Assembly: GCF_032918005.1 (NCBI RefSeq)
Contig: NZ_CP136628.1
Location: 1,597,501 to 1,661,500 of the forward strand
From: Bradyrhizobium sp. NDS-1
Lineage (GTDB): Bacteria; Pseudomonadota; Alphaproteobacteria; Rhizobiales; Xanthobacteraceae
Direction of reading: 5' to 3'
Length of the DNA stretch: 64,000 nt
Numbering within the stretch: the stretch's first letter is position 1; each line of letters opens with the position of its first letter. Below the pieces are notes generated by a model that saw nothing but the letters and a program-made list of their open reading frames with translations, was not told the origin of the DNA and searched no databases. Shown here piece by piece: positions 18,624 to 27,176 of this stretch. Both the position numbers and the translations under genes were made by a program.

Positions 18624-19391
18624 GTGCTGGAAGTGAACGGATTGGTGAAGCGGTTTGGTGGCTTCACCGCCGTCAACAACGTGTCGTTCAAGGTCGATCA
18701 GGGCGAGATCCTCGGTCTGATCGGCCCCAACGGCTCGGGCAAGAGCACGATCTTCAACATGCTCTCGGGTACGCTGGCGCCGACCTCCGGATCGATCCTG
18801 TTTGCCGGGCACGAGGTCGCGGGCCTTGCGCCGCACCGGATCATCAACCGCGGCATCGGCCGCACCTTCCAGATTCCTCGGCCTTTCCGCCGCCTGACCA
18901 TCTTCGAGAATGTCGCGCTCGCCGGTTTCTACGGCCAGGGCCGCCACAGCCGTATCAAGGCGGAGGAAGCGGCCGAGCGATCGCTGGCGATGGTCGGCCT
19001 GCCGACCGATCGCCATGCGAGCGTCGATGGCCTGGGTGCCGCCGGTCTGAAGAAGCTCGAGCTGGCCAAGGCGCTCGCCACCGCGCCAAAGCTGTTGCTC
19101 GCGGACGAAAGCCTCGGCGGGCTCGACGAGGCCGAGATGGACCAGGCGGCCGACATGCTGCGCAACATCCGCGACGAGCTCGGCATCACCATCATCTGGG
19201 TCGAGCACATCATGGGCGTCCTGATGCGGGTCGTCGACCGCGTCATGGTGCTCGATCACGGCGAGAAGATCTCGGAGGGCCTGCCAAGCGCGGTCGCGGG
19301 CGATCCGCGCGTCATCGAGGTCTATCTCGGCACCGATGCCGAGACCACGCAAGCCGCGGCCGCCGAAGCGCGCCGCCGCGCGGGAGGTTAG
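18624..19391 (+). CDS. livG: LivG-type ABC transporter ATP-binding protein
   Basis: The 255-residue ATPase starts at GTG 18624, 15 nt after the binding-protein stop. Walker A GPNGSGKST lies at about 34-42, followed by the LivG-specific GIGRTFQIPRPFRRLTIFENV stretch. The usual LSGG signature is altered: the sequence reads DGLGAAGLKKLELAKAL, so the LSGGQ motif is replaced by LGAAG, while Walker B KLLLADESLGGLDEAE has Ser where Pro is usual. These departures are visible in the sequence; whether they lower activity is unknown. Confidence 0.88.
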   Translation: MLEVNGLVKRFGGFTAVNNVSFKVDQGEILGLIGPNGSGKSTIFNMLSGTLAPTSGSILFAGHEVAGLAPHRIINRGIGRTFQIPRPFRRLTIFENVALAGFYGQGRHSRIKAEEAAERSLAMVGLPTDRHASVDGLGAAGLKKLELAKALATAPKLLLADESLGGLDEAEMDQAADMLRNIRDELGITIIWVEHIMGVLMRVVDRVMVLDHGEKISEGLPSAVAGDPRVIEVYLGTDAETTQAAAAEARRRAGG

Positions 19392-19394
19392 CCG

Positions 19395-20099
19395 ATGCTG
19401 GAGCTCCGCGGCGTCAATGCCGGTTACGGCACGTTCCAGGCGCTGTTCGACGTCAGTCTCGACGTCAATGCCGGTGAAGCCGTCGGCGTGATCGGCCCCA
19501 ACGGCGCCGGCAAGACGACCCTGATGCGCGTCATCTCCGGCCTGATCCGGCCCTCGCGCGGATCAATCCGGATGGAAGGTGTCGACGTCGTGGCGACGCC
19601 GCCGCACAAGATCGTCAGCCTCGGCATTGCGCATGTACCGGAGAACCGGCGGCTGTTTCCGCAGCTCACGGTCGACGACAACCTCAAGATGGGCGCCTTC
19701 ATGAAGGGGGCGCGCGAGCACTATGCCGAGCGGCTCGAGGTCGTGTTCGACCTGTTTCCGCGCCTGAAGGAACGCCGCCACCAGATGGCGGGCACCATGT
19801 CCGGCGGCGAGCAGCAGATGTGCGCGATCGGCCGCGCGATGATGTCCAACCCCAAGCTGCTGCTGCTCGACGAGCCGTCGGCGGGCCTTGCGCCGGTCGT
19901 GGTGCAGCAGGTGTTCGAACTGGTGAAGCGGATCCGCGCCAGCGGGCTGACCGTGCTGATCGTCGAGCAGAACGTGCAGCAGGTGCTGAAGGTGGTCGAT
20001 CGCGCCTATCTGATCGAGGCGGGGACCATCAGGGCGTCCGGCACATCGGCCGAGATGCTGGCGAGCGACACCGTCAAGGAAGCGTATCTCGGGGTGTGA
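19395..20099 (+). CDS. livF: LivF-type ABC transporter ATP-binding protein
   Basis: The 234-residue ATPase has Walker A GPNGAGKTT at about 34-42, the LivF-type GIAHVPENRRLFPQLTV stretch, signature MSGGEQQM, Walker [15 protein letters not shown] and switch region LIVEQNVQQVL. All core motifs are intact, unlike its LivG partner. It starts 3 nt after livG and overlaps the permease gene by one base (TGATG), so the operon is tightly coupled. Confidence 0.93.
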   Translation: MLELRGVNAGYGTFQALFDVSLDVNAGEAVGVIGPNGAGKTTLMRVISGLIRPSRGSIRMEGVDVVATPPHKIVSLGIAHVPENRRLFPQLTVDDNLKMGAFMKGAREHYAERLEVVFDLFPRLKERRHQMAGTMSGGEQQMCAIGRAMMSNPKLLLLDEPSAGLAPVVVQQVFELVKRIRASGLTVLIVEQNVQQVLKVVDRAYLIEAGTIRASGTSAEMLASDTVKEAYLGV

Positions 20100-20986
20100 T
20101 GGGCATGCAGGCGTTCCTGGATATTTTCGACATCTACCTGCTGGAAGCCGTCATCAACGGCATCCTGCTCGGCGGCGTGCTGGCACTGCTCGCGCTCGGA
20201 CTCAATCTGATCTTCGGCGTGATCGACGTAACCTGGATCTGTTACGCCGAGCTCGTGATGATCGGCATGTACGCCATGTACTTCATGGTGCAGGTTTACG
20301 GCGTCAGCTATTTCGTCGCAGCGCCGTTTACCATCCTGTTGGTCGCGCTCCTCGGCGCCGCCTTGCACTACCTCGTGATCGCGCCGTTGCTCACCGCGCC
20401 GCCGATCAACCAGTTGCTCGCGACCGGCGGCGTTCTGTTCGTGCTGCAGAGCTTTGCCACCGTTGCCTTCGGCATCGACTTCCGCAATCTCGGCATCCGC
20501 CTGCCGGTGCTCGCCTTCGGCGACATGAATTTCAGCTACGCGCGGCTGCTGTCGTTCCTAGCCGCGCTGGTCGGCATGGTCGCCGTCTACCTGTTCATGA
20601 CGCGGACCTTCACCGGCACCGCCATCCGCGCCATCTCGCAGGACCGCCAGATCATGGCGCTGATGGGTGTCGACACCAGGCGGATCTATCTCATCACCTC
20701 CGCGCTCGGCGGCGCGCTGGCCGGGCTCGCGGCCTGCCTGCTGGTGCTGCAATATGACGTGCACCCCTTCGTCGGTCTCTCCTTCGGGCCGATCACCTTC
20801 CTGATCTGCGTGCTCGGCGGCCTCGGCAATTTCATCGGCGGCTTCATCGCCGCGTTCGTCTTCGCCGAGATCATCTCGCTCGGCGGCCTGTTCTCCGATC
20901 TCGAATGGGGCTACGTGCTCGCCTTCGCCTTCTTCATCGTCATGATGTTCATCCGGCCCGCGGGCCTGCTTGCGAGGCGCCGATGA
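20099..20986 (+). CDS. livH: LivH-type branched-chain permease
   Basis: The 295-residue inner-membrane protein has about eight hydrophobic helices with the LivH hallmark AVINGILLGGVLALLALGLNLIFGVI near the N terminus and FTGTAIRAISQDRQIMALMGVDTRRIY as the cytoplasmic ATPase-contact loop. ATG 20099 overlaps the livF stop; ATG 20105 is an alternative start. It pairs with the LivM-type permease whose ATG overlaps its stop codon (ATGA at 20983-20986). Confidence 0.93.
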   Translation: MGMQAFLDIFDIYLLEAVINGILLGGVLALLALGLNLIFGVIDVTWICYAELVMIGMYAMYFMVQVYGVSYFVAAPFTILLVALLGAALHYLVIAPLLTAPPINQLLATGGVLFVLQSFATVAFGIDFRNLGIRLPVLAFGDMNFSYARLLSFLAALVGMVAVYLFMTRTFTGTAIRAISQDRQIMALMGVDTRRIYLITSALGGALAGLAACLLVLQYDVHPFVGLSFGPITFLICVLGGLGNFIGGFIAAFVFAEIISLGGLFSDLEWGYVLAFAFFIVMMFIRPAGLLARRR

Positions 20987-22002
20987 TGGGACAGGGGCGG
21001 CTCGCAGCCTGGGGGATCGGATTGGCGGCGCTGGTTGCGCTTCCTTTCGTCTATCGCGATCCCTATCATCTGCACATCCTGGTGCTGATCCTGATCTGGT
21101 CGTTCGCTTATACGTCGTGGTCGATGATGGGGCGGTTCGGCCTCGTTTCGCTGGGCCATGGCGGCTTCATGGGGATCGGCGCCTATGTCACCGCGCTATT
21201 GTGGAATCATCTCGGCGTGTCGCCCTGGATCGGCATTCCCGTCAGCATGGTCGCGGCCGGCGCGCTGGCGCTGATCGTCGGCTATCCCTGCTTCCGTTTC
21301 CGCATCACCGGGCACTATTTCGTGCTGGTGACGCTGGCGCTGTCAGGCATCGTGCTCCAGGTCATCACGGCAACGCGCGACTACACCGGCGGCTCGCTGG
21401 GCTATACGCCGAACCGGGCAACAGGCAACAGGCTGCTGGCGCTGCAGTTCGACGACAAGACGACCTGGTACCTGATCGCGCTCGGGGTCTGGCTTTTCGG
21501 CATCGTGGTCTGGCATTGGGTCGACCGCAGCATGGCGCGGTACGCCCTGGAGGCGATTTCGGAGGACGAGGACGCCGCCGCCGCCGCCGGCGTCGACGTC
21601 ACCGCGGAGAAGCTGAAGATCACGCTGCTCAGCGCGGTGATGACGGCGCTGGCGGGCGCGATCTACTGCCAGTACCAGATGTTCATCACGCCGGACACGG
21701 TCAGCGGCATCGCGGTGTCGCTCCAGATGGTGTTCGCGGCCATCGTCGGCGGTCTGTTCGTCTCGCTCGGACCGACCTTCGGCGCCGTAATCACCATCCT
21801 CCTGGCGGAATCCCTTCGCATCGGCTTCGGCACCAAGGCGGTCGGCTGGGACAATCTCGTCTATGGCGTGCTGCTGGTGCTTTTCATCATATTCCTTCCC
21901 AAGGGCATCCTTGGTAGCGTGCTCGACCGATTGAAGCCGCAACGCAAGGTGTCCCGCGCTCATGAGCAAGAAGCCGTCCCAGTCGCTCGCCCAGGAACTT
22001 GA
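20983..22002 (+). CDS. livM: LivM-type branched-chain permease
   Basis: The 339-residue inner-membrane protein has about nine helices, starting with YHLHILVLILIWSFAYTSWSMMGRFGLVSLGHGGFMGIGAYVTALL, a clear LivM signature (G-x-x-S-x-G-H-x-x-F-x-G-x-G-A-Y). The contact loop YALEAISEDEDAAAAAGVDVTAEKL is near 185-210. Its last 41 bp overlap the start of the PPK2 gene, so the downstream genes are probably transcribed with it. Confidence 0.93.
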   Translation: MMGQGRLAAWGIGLAALVALPFVYRDPYHLHILVLILIWSFAYTSWSMMGRFGLVSLGHGGFMGIGAYVTALLWNHLGVSPWIGIPVSMVAAGALALIVGYPCFRFRITGHYFVLVTLALSGIVLQVITATRDYTGGSLGYTPNRATGNRLLALQFDDKTTWYLIALGVWLFGIVVWHWVDRSMARYALEAISEDEDAAAAAGVDVTAEKLKITLLSAVMTALAGAIYCQYQMFITPDTVSGIAVSLQMVFAAIVGGLFVSLGPTFGAVITILLAESLRIGFGTKAVGWDNLVYGVLLVLFIIFLPKGILGSVLDRLKPQRKVSRAHEQEAVPVARPGT

Positions 22003-22891
22003 CCGCTACATCACGCCATTCCGCTATGATGGGTCGGGCAAGTTTCATCTCAAGGCGCACAAGACCGACGAGAAAGGTGATCTCGACAAGGAGAAGGCGC
22101 AAGCGATCCTCGAGGCCAACAAGAAGCGGCTGATCGGGTTTCAGGAAAAGCTCTACGCCCAGGACCGCTGGTCGCTCCTGATCGTGTTCCAGGCCATGGA
22201 TGCCGGCGGCAAGGACAGCGCGATCAAGGCGATTTTCGAGGGCATCAACCCGCAGGGCTGCGAAGTCCATGCCTTCAAGGCGCCGAGCAGCAAGGAGCTC
22301 GACCACGATTTCCTCTGGCGTCACGCCGTCGCGCTGCCCGAGCGCGGCCATATCGGCATCTTCAACCGCTCCCATTACGAGGAATGCCTGGTGACGCGCG
22401 TGCACCCGGAGATCCTCGCCAAGGAAAAGCTGCCGCCGAGGCTCGTCACCAAGAACATCTGGAAGGAGCGGTTCGAGGATATTTCCGCCTGGGAGCGCTA
22501 CCTCTGCCGCAGCGGCGCCGTGGTGTTGAAATTCTTCCTCAACATTTCCAAGGACGAGCAGCGCGAGCGCTTCCTCGACCGGCTGGAGGAGCCGGCCAAG
22601 CAGTGGAAGTTCTCGATGGGCGACATCGAGGAGCGCGCGCTGTGGCCACGCTATCAGGCGGTCTATCAGGACATCGTCCGGCACACCGCCACGCCTTACG
22701 CGCCCTGGTATGTCGTGCCCGCCGACCACAAATGGTTCGCCCGCGTCGTGATCGGCTCGGTCATCAATGCGGCGCTCGAAAAGCTCGACTTGCGCTTCCC
22801 GCACGCCGACAAGGCCTCGCTGCGGGAATTCGACGCGGTGCGCAGGGCGCTGGAGAAGGAAGAAAAAGGGGGCAGGAAGCGAGCAACGTGA
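21962..22891 (+). CDS. ppk2: Polyphosphate kinase 2 family protein
   Basis: PPK2 enzymes transfer phosphate between polyphosphate and nucleotides. The 309-residue protein has the P-loop-like MDAGGKDSAIKAIFEGINPQG (79-99), the Walker-B-like IGIFNRSHYEE (about 136-146), and the lid region RFLDRLEEPAKQWKFSMGDIEERALW. This single-domain length is typical of class I or III PPK2, which phosphorylate NDPs or both NMPs and NDPs; the class cannot be fixed by eye. ATG 21962 lies inside the end of livM, and the stop overlaps the patatin GTG start. Confidence 0.9.
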   Translation: MSKKPSQSLAQELDRYITPFRYDGSGKFHLKAHKTDEKGDLDKEKAQAILEANKKRLIGFQEKLYAQDRWSLLIVFQAMDAGGKDSAIKAIFEGINPQGCEVHAFKAPSSKELDHDFLWRHAVALPERGHIGIFNRSHYEECLVTRVHPEILAKEKLPPRLVTKNIWKERFEDISAWERYLCRSGAVVLKFFLNISKDEQRERFLDRLEEPAKQWKFSMGDIEERALWPRYQAVYQDIVRHTATPYAPWYVVPADHKWFARVVIGSVINAALEKLDLRFPHADKASLREFDAVRRALEKEEKGGRKRAT

Positions 22892-23925
22892 CAGCCAGTA
22901 GGACCGCGGACCGGAAGAACGTCAGCTTCGCGCTCCAGGGCGGCGGCGCGCACGGCGCCTTCGTTTGGGGCGTGCTCGACCATGTGCTGGAGGACGGCAG
23001 GCTCGGGATCGAGGCAATCAGCGCCACCAGCGCCGGTGCGATGAACGCAGTTGCCATGGCCTCCGGCATGGCGAACGGAGGCGCGGAGGCGGCGCGGGAG
23101 AACCTGCACGCTTTCTGGTACGAAGTGTCGCGCATGGACATGGCGTACGATCTGCTCTCGCCGCTCAACCAGTGGATCCAGGCGCTCAAGCTGCCGCCGG
23201 AATATCATCCGGTTCACGCCTTCATCCACACGCTGACGCACACGCTGCCGCCGAACCTGCTCAATCCCTTCCACATCAATCCGCTGCGCTCGCTCTTGCA
23301 GCGCGTCGTCGATTTCGACCGGCTCAATTCCGCGCCTGAGTCGCCAGCGCTGTTTCTCAACGCCACCAATGTCCGCACCGGCAAGATCAAGGTGTTCCAG
23401 AGCCCGCATCTCACCGCAGAGTCCGTGCTGGCCTCGGCCTGCCTGCCGCCCTATTTCCAGGCCGTCGAGATCGACGGCGAGCATTACTGGGATGGCGGTT
23501 ATCTCGGCAATCCCGCGATCTATCCGCTGATCTACCGCAAGGGCAGTCATGACGTTGTCATCGTGCAGGTCACCGCGATCCGTCGCGACGAGCTGCCGAC
23601 CAGTGCCGCCGACGTCCTCCACCGCATCAACGAGATCAGCTTCAATTCGTCTCTGATGCGCGAGATGCGTGCGATCGCCTTCGCCACGCGGTTGATCGAC
23701 GATGGCGAGCTCGACAGCGCGAGACACAGCCGCATGTACATGCATTGGATCGGCAACGATCAGCTGATGTCGCAGCTCGGCACGGCCACGCAATTCCATC
23801 CCGAATGGAGCCTGTTGTGCCGCCTGCGCGATGAGGGCCGCGCGGCTGCGCAAAGCTGGCTGGCGCGCAATTTCGACCGGGTCGGGACGTCCTCGACGGC
23901 CGACCTGGCCGACATGTTTCTTTAG
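22888..23925 (+). CDS. Patatin-like phospholipase
   Basis: The 345-residue protein starts at GTG 22888, overlapping the PPK2 stop (GTGA). It has the oxyanion motif LQGGGAHGAF (16-25), a nucleophile elbow SATSAGAMNA with Ser48, in which the first Gly of the usual GxSxG is Ala, and the catalytic Asp in YWDGGYLGNP. Patatin-family enzymes deacylate phospholipids or other lipids. Coupling with PPK2 and a Liv-type transporter is unusual. No signal peptide or membrane anchor is visible, so it is probably cytosolic or peripheral. Confidence 0.88.
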   Translation: MTASRTADRKNVSFALQGGGAHGAFVWGVLDHVLEDGRLGIEAISATSAGAMNAVAMASGMANGGAEAARENLHAFWYEVSRMDMAYDLLSPLNQWIQALKLPPEYHPVHAFIHTLTHTLPPNLLNPFHINPLRSLLQRVVDFDRLNSAPESPALFLNATNVRTGKIKVFQSPHLTAESVLASACLPPYFQAVEIDGEHYWDGGYLGNPAIYPLIYRKGSHDVVIVQVTAIRRDELPTSAADVLHRINEISFNSSLMREMRAIAFATRLIDDGELDSARHSRMYMHWIGNDQLMSQLGTATQFHPEWSLLCRLRDEGRAAAQSWLARNFDRVGTSSTADLADMFL

Positions 23926-24128
23926 GCCGGAGACAATAATTGCGAAAACAACCCCATGCACAGTAGCCGGGCGTAGCGAAATCAATGGCTTGCTGGGGCG
24001 TCATGTGGCTGCTGATTTTGCGAATCGAATTGACCTCCCCCTGCTTTGCCCGGCGCGGAACTCGTGCGTCCAATTGTGATCTCTCTCCCGATTGATCCCG
24101 CTTGACAGTCTTGTGTCACAGGAGGAGC

Positions 24129-24173
24129 ATGGCCATGGTCGCAAACAAGCGACGCGCAACGTCCACCTCATGA
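24129..24173 (+). CDS. Possible micro-ORF, 14 residues (MAMVANKRRATSTS)
   Basis: ATG 24129 sits 3 nt after a consensus Shine-Dalgarno AGGAGG (24120-24125; an in-frame ATG follows at 24135 with better spacing), and the frame ends at TGA 24171-24173. It overlaps the next tiny frame by ATGA. The ribosome-binding site is stronger than those of most genes in the window, which is the only reason to list it. It could be a leader or regulatory uORF. Confidence 0.3.
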   Translation: MAMVANKRRATSTS

Positions 24174-24220
24174 GCAAGGGGAGGTCTATGACTCCACCTC
24201 CGCAAATCCAGCCGCGTTAA
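24170..24220 (+). CDS. Possible micro-ORF, 16 residues (MSKGRSMTPPPQIQPR)
   Basis: This frame starts at ATG 24170, overlapping the stop of the preceding micro-ORF, and ends at TAA 24218-24220. A second ATG at 24188 follows a GGGGAGG site (24178-24184). No function can be offered; it is listed because two tightly coupled tiny frames, each with a good ribosome-binding site, are unlikely in random GC-rich sequence. Confidence 0.25.
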   Translation: MSKGRSMTPPPQIQPR

Positions 24221-24420
24221 GTGCGATGGAGCTCGTTCGGACTATCGCATAGCGGCGAAAACCGCGAACGGCACGCCGGGTCAAGGTTTAGCGGGCTGCA
24301 TCAGTGAGGCAAAGCCCCTACCTTCCCGGCGCTGTATTTTGCTCACCGATCGTGTCGGATGGCCGTGATCAGGCCGGCCGCGACAGGTGCGTTGACATCC
24401 TCCTTTCTCCTCCTCCTCGC

Positions 24421-24450
24421 CGTCATTCCGGGCCGACGCCCGGAATGACG
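24421..24450. repeat. Compact CATTCCGG-family palindrome
   Basis: CGTCATTCCGGG (24421-24432) is a perfect 12-bp inverted repeat of CCCGGAATGACG (24439-24450), with a 6-bp loop CCGACG. It appears to be the outer ends of the longer repeats at 28211 and 49577 without their middle part. Confidence 0.8.
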
Positions 24451-24749
24451 GGAGCGATCGCGTATGACGAGTGGACGTGGCTCGCGTCGGATTCCACACC
24501 GTCTTGGCCGCGCTTGTCCCGGCCATCTGCCGCACAAGCTGCTGAAAGTCCCGCGGAATGACCGATCGCGCCGCGCTGGGCTGAAGAGCCCCATCTTCGC
24601 ACTGCGGCAAATGCCAAGAGATTGTCGTCTCCTCGGCCAACTTCCGACACAGGCGACGGGCGAATAGCGGCAATCCGACATGACGCATGCGCTTTGCGCG
24701 GTGACGGCCACGGCACCGCGTGTCGCATTCATTTTTTCAGGGAATCCGC

Positions 24750-27074
24750 GTGTCGCATAAGATCGTCCCGGCGCTCCTCGCCGCTCTCTTCCTCGCGATC
24801 TCATCTCCCTCCGTCGCCCGCGCCGAGACGCCGGCCGCGAACGGTGCCGTCGCGTTGTCGCCCGAGGAAGCCAAGCGTGCGCTGGAGACGCTCCAGGACG
24901 ACAAGAAACGTGCGCAGATGATCGATACGCTGCGCACGATCGCCAATGCGTCTGGTCCGCAAGCGCCAGCGTCCGACCAGAAGTCGCCCATCCCGCTCGC
25001 TGCCGACGGCCTCGGTGCGCAGCTCCTGCTCACGGTGTCGGAGGAGATCGGCGCGATCTCGAGCGAGATCGCCAGCGTGGCGCGGACGCTGACGCATTTC
25101 CCGGCGTTCTATTACTGGATCGTGCGGACCGCGAACGATCCTGCGGCCTACAATCTCCTGATCGAGATTGCCTGGAAGCTCACACTGGTGCTCGGTTGCG
25201 CGCTAGCGTCCGAATGGGTGCTCTTCCGCCTGATCCGGCGTCCGGTCGCATTTCTGGAAGGACGCGTGCCGCAGATGGCGGGCCTGCCGTCGCAGGCGCT
25301 GCCCATCGCTGATCCGCCGTCGTCAGTCGCCGATGTGACGCCGGCACCCGAATTGCAAAAGCGCCGCCACGGCCTGGCGCGGATCTGGCAGGTCGTGCTG
25401 CGGCTGCCTTTCGTGCTTGGACGCCTCGTGCTCGAACTGCTTCCGGTGTTCGTCTTCATGGGCGTCTCCACCGCATTGCTCGGAACGGAGATCGGTGAGC
25501 CCACGACCGTCCGCCTCGTGATCCTCGCGGTTGCCAACGCCTATGCGTTCTCGCGCGGGCTCATCTGCGTGATCCGTGCGCTGGCGGGGCCGTTCGGCCT
25601 GTTTCCCGTCAGGGCCGAGACCGCGGCCTATGTCGAGATCTGGGCGCGCCGCATCGTCGGCGTCGGCGTATCAGGCATCGCCTTCGCCAACGTGGCGCTG
25701 CTGCTTGGCCTGCATCGTGCCGGTTACGCCGCGCTGCTCCGCATGGTGATGCTGGTCGTACATCTCTTCATCGTCGTCATCATCCTGCAGTGTCGCCGCC
25801 AGGTCGCGGACGCCATTCGCGCGCCGGCCGACCAGGCGGGACTCGCGGCGCGGCTGCGCAACCGCGTCGCCGGCGGCTGGCACTATCTTGCGATCGCGCT
25901 CGATCTTGCGCTCTGGGCGGTGTGGGCGCTCAACATCCGCAACGGCTATTCGCTGCTGCTCCAGTATTTCGTCGGCACCATCGTGGTCGCAGTGATCACG
26001 CGCGTCGCCATCATGCTGACGCTGAGCCTGATCGACCGTGGCTTCCGCATCAAGCCGGAGATCCTCCAGCGCTTTCCGGGCCTCGAGATCCGCGCCAATC
26101 GCTACCTGCCGCTGCTGCGCAAGATCGTCTCCGGCGCGATCGTCTTCATCGGCTTCGTGGCCGTGCTCGAGGTCTGGGGCGTGGACGCCATCGTCTGGTT
26201 CTATGGCGGCCAGATCGGCAGCCGGTTGATCTCGGCCGTGGTGACGATCGGCGTCGCCGTCCTCATAGCTGCGGCGATTTGGGAAGCCAGCAACGCGCTG
26301 CTCGACCGCCAGATCAACGCGCTGTCGCGGGACGGCCACTATGCCCGTGCCGCCCGCCTGCGCACCTTCCAGCCGATGCTGCGCACCGCGCTGCTCTGCC
26401 TGATCGCCACCGTGGTCGGCCTCACGACGCTGAGCGAGATCGGCGTCAACGTCGCGCCGTTGCTCGCGGGGGCCGGCATCGTCGGCATCGCCATCGGCTT
26501 CGGCTCGCAGAAGCTGGTGCAGGACCTCATCACCGGTCTGTTCCTGCTGCTGGAGAACACCGTGCAGGTCGGCGACAATGTCAGCGTCTCCGGCCTCTCG
26601 GGCGTGGTCGAGAACGTCTCGATCCGCACCATCCGCCTGCGCGCAGGCGACGGCGCGGTGCACATCGTGCCGTTCAGCGCGGTCACGACCATTACCAATG
26701 CCAGCCGCGGCGCCGGCAACGCCTCGGTCAGCGTCAACGTCGCCTACAAGGAAGACACCGACCGCGCCGGCCAGATCCTCAAGGACATCGTCGACGAGAT
26801 GCGCCGCGAGCCCGAATTCCGCGCGCTGATCCGCGGCGACCTCGATCTGTGGGGTATCGACAAGGTCGACGGCGCGATGGTGACGATCGTCGGCCAGATC
26901 CGCTGCACCGAGGCCGGCCGCTGGCCGGTCCAGCGCGAATTCTACCGCCGCATGAAGCTGCGCTTCCAGCAGAACGGCATCGACGTCGCATCCGCCACCC
27001 AGACCATCCTGATGCATATCGCGCCGTCGGCAGACGGCTCGGCTCATCTGACGCCGAGGCGGGCGGCCGGATAG
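24750..27074 (+). CDS. Large MscS-family mechanosensitive channel protein
   Basis: The 774-residue inner-membrane protein begins with a signal peptide (GTG 24750, SHKIVPALLAALFLAISS, cleaved near ARAE), then a periplasmic domain of about 100 residues, about ten membrane helices, and a C-terminal MscS core. The pore helix and beta domain are visible: VAPLLAGAGIVGIAIGFGSQKLVQDLITGLFLLLENTVQVGD, then VSGLSGVVENVSIRTIRLR. Such long MscK/YbdG-like members open under osmotic downshock. The GTG 24720 in the same frame is disfavoured because AGGGA precedes 24750 at proper spacing. Confidence 0.88.
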   Translation: MSHKIVPALLAALFLAISSPSVARAETPAANGAVALSPEEAKRALETLQDDKKRAQMIDTLRTIANASGPQAPASDQKSPIPLAADGLGAQLLLTVSEEIGAISSEIASVARTLTHFPAFYYWIVRTANDPAAYNLLIEIAWKLTLVLGCALASEWVLFRLIRRPVAFLEGRVPQMAGLPSQALPIADPPSSVADVTPAPELQKRRHGLARIWQVVLRLPFVLGRLVLELLPVFVFMGVSTALLGTEIGEPTTVRLVILAVANAYAFSRGLICVIRALAGPFGLFPVRAETAAYVEIWARRIVGVGVSGIAFANVALLLGLHRAGYAALLRMVMLVVHLFIVVIILQCRRQVADAIRAPADQAGLAARLRNRVAGGWHYLAIALDLALWAVWALNIRNGYSLLLQYFVGTIVVAVITRVAIMLTLSLIDRGFRIKPEILQRFPGLEIRANRYLPLLRKIVSGAIVFIGFVAVLEVWGVDAIVWFYGGQIGSRLISAVVTIGVAVLIAAAIWEASNALLDRQINALSRDGHYARAARLRTFQPMLRTALLCLIATVVGLTTLSEIGVNVAPLLAGAGIVGIAIGFGSQKLVQDLITGLFLLLENTVQVGDNVSVSGLSGVVENVSIRTIRLRAGDGAVHIVPFSAVTTITNASRGAGNASVSVNVAYKEDTDRAGQILKDIVDEMRREPEFRALIRGDLDLWGIDKVDGAMVTIVGQIRCTEAGRWPVQREFYRRMKLRFQQNGIDVASATQTILMHIAPSADGSAHLTPRRAAG

Positions 27075-27176
27075 TCGCCCGGCGGGAAATTTCCGGCTTG
27101 CCTCCATCCACCCGGCAGCGTTCACTCTGCCTGCAGCCCGCTGCCAACATGCGGGCGACGACAATGGGTGGGTGGA

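Larger units (their letters stand above)
23926..24749. other. Long intergenic region with repeats and possible micro-genes
   Basis: No ordinary gene is supported over about 820 bp. It holds the two tiny frames at 24129-24220 and a compact CATTCCGG-family palindrome at 24421-24450. A -35-like TTGACA at 24103-24108 lies just before the tiny frames. The last 100 bp include a duplicated GCGTGTCGCAT at 24718-24728 and 24748-24758 around the MscS-family start. Confidence 0.6.
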
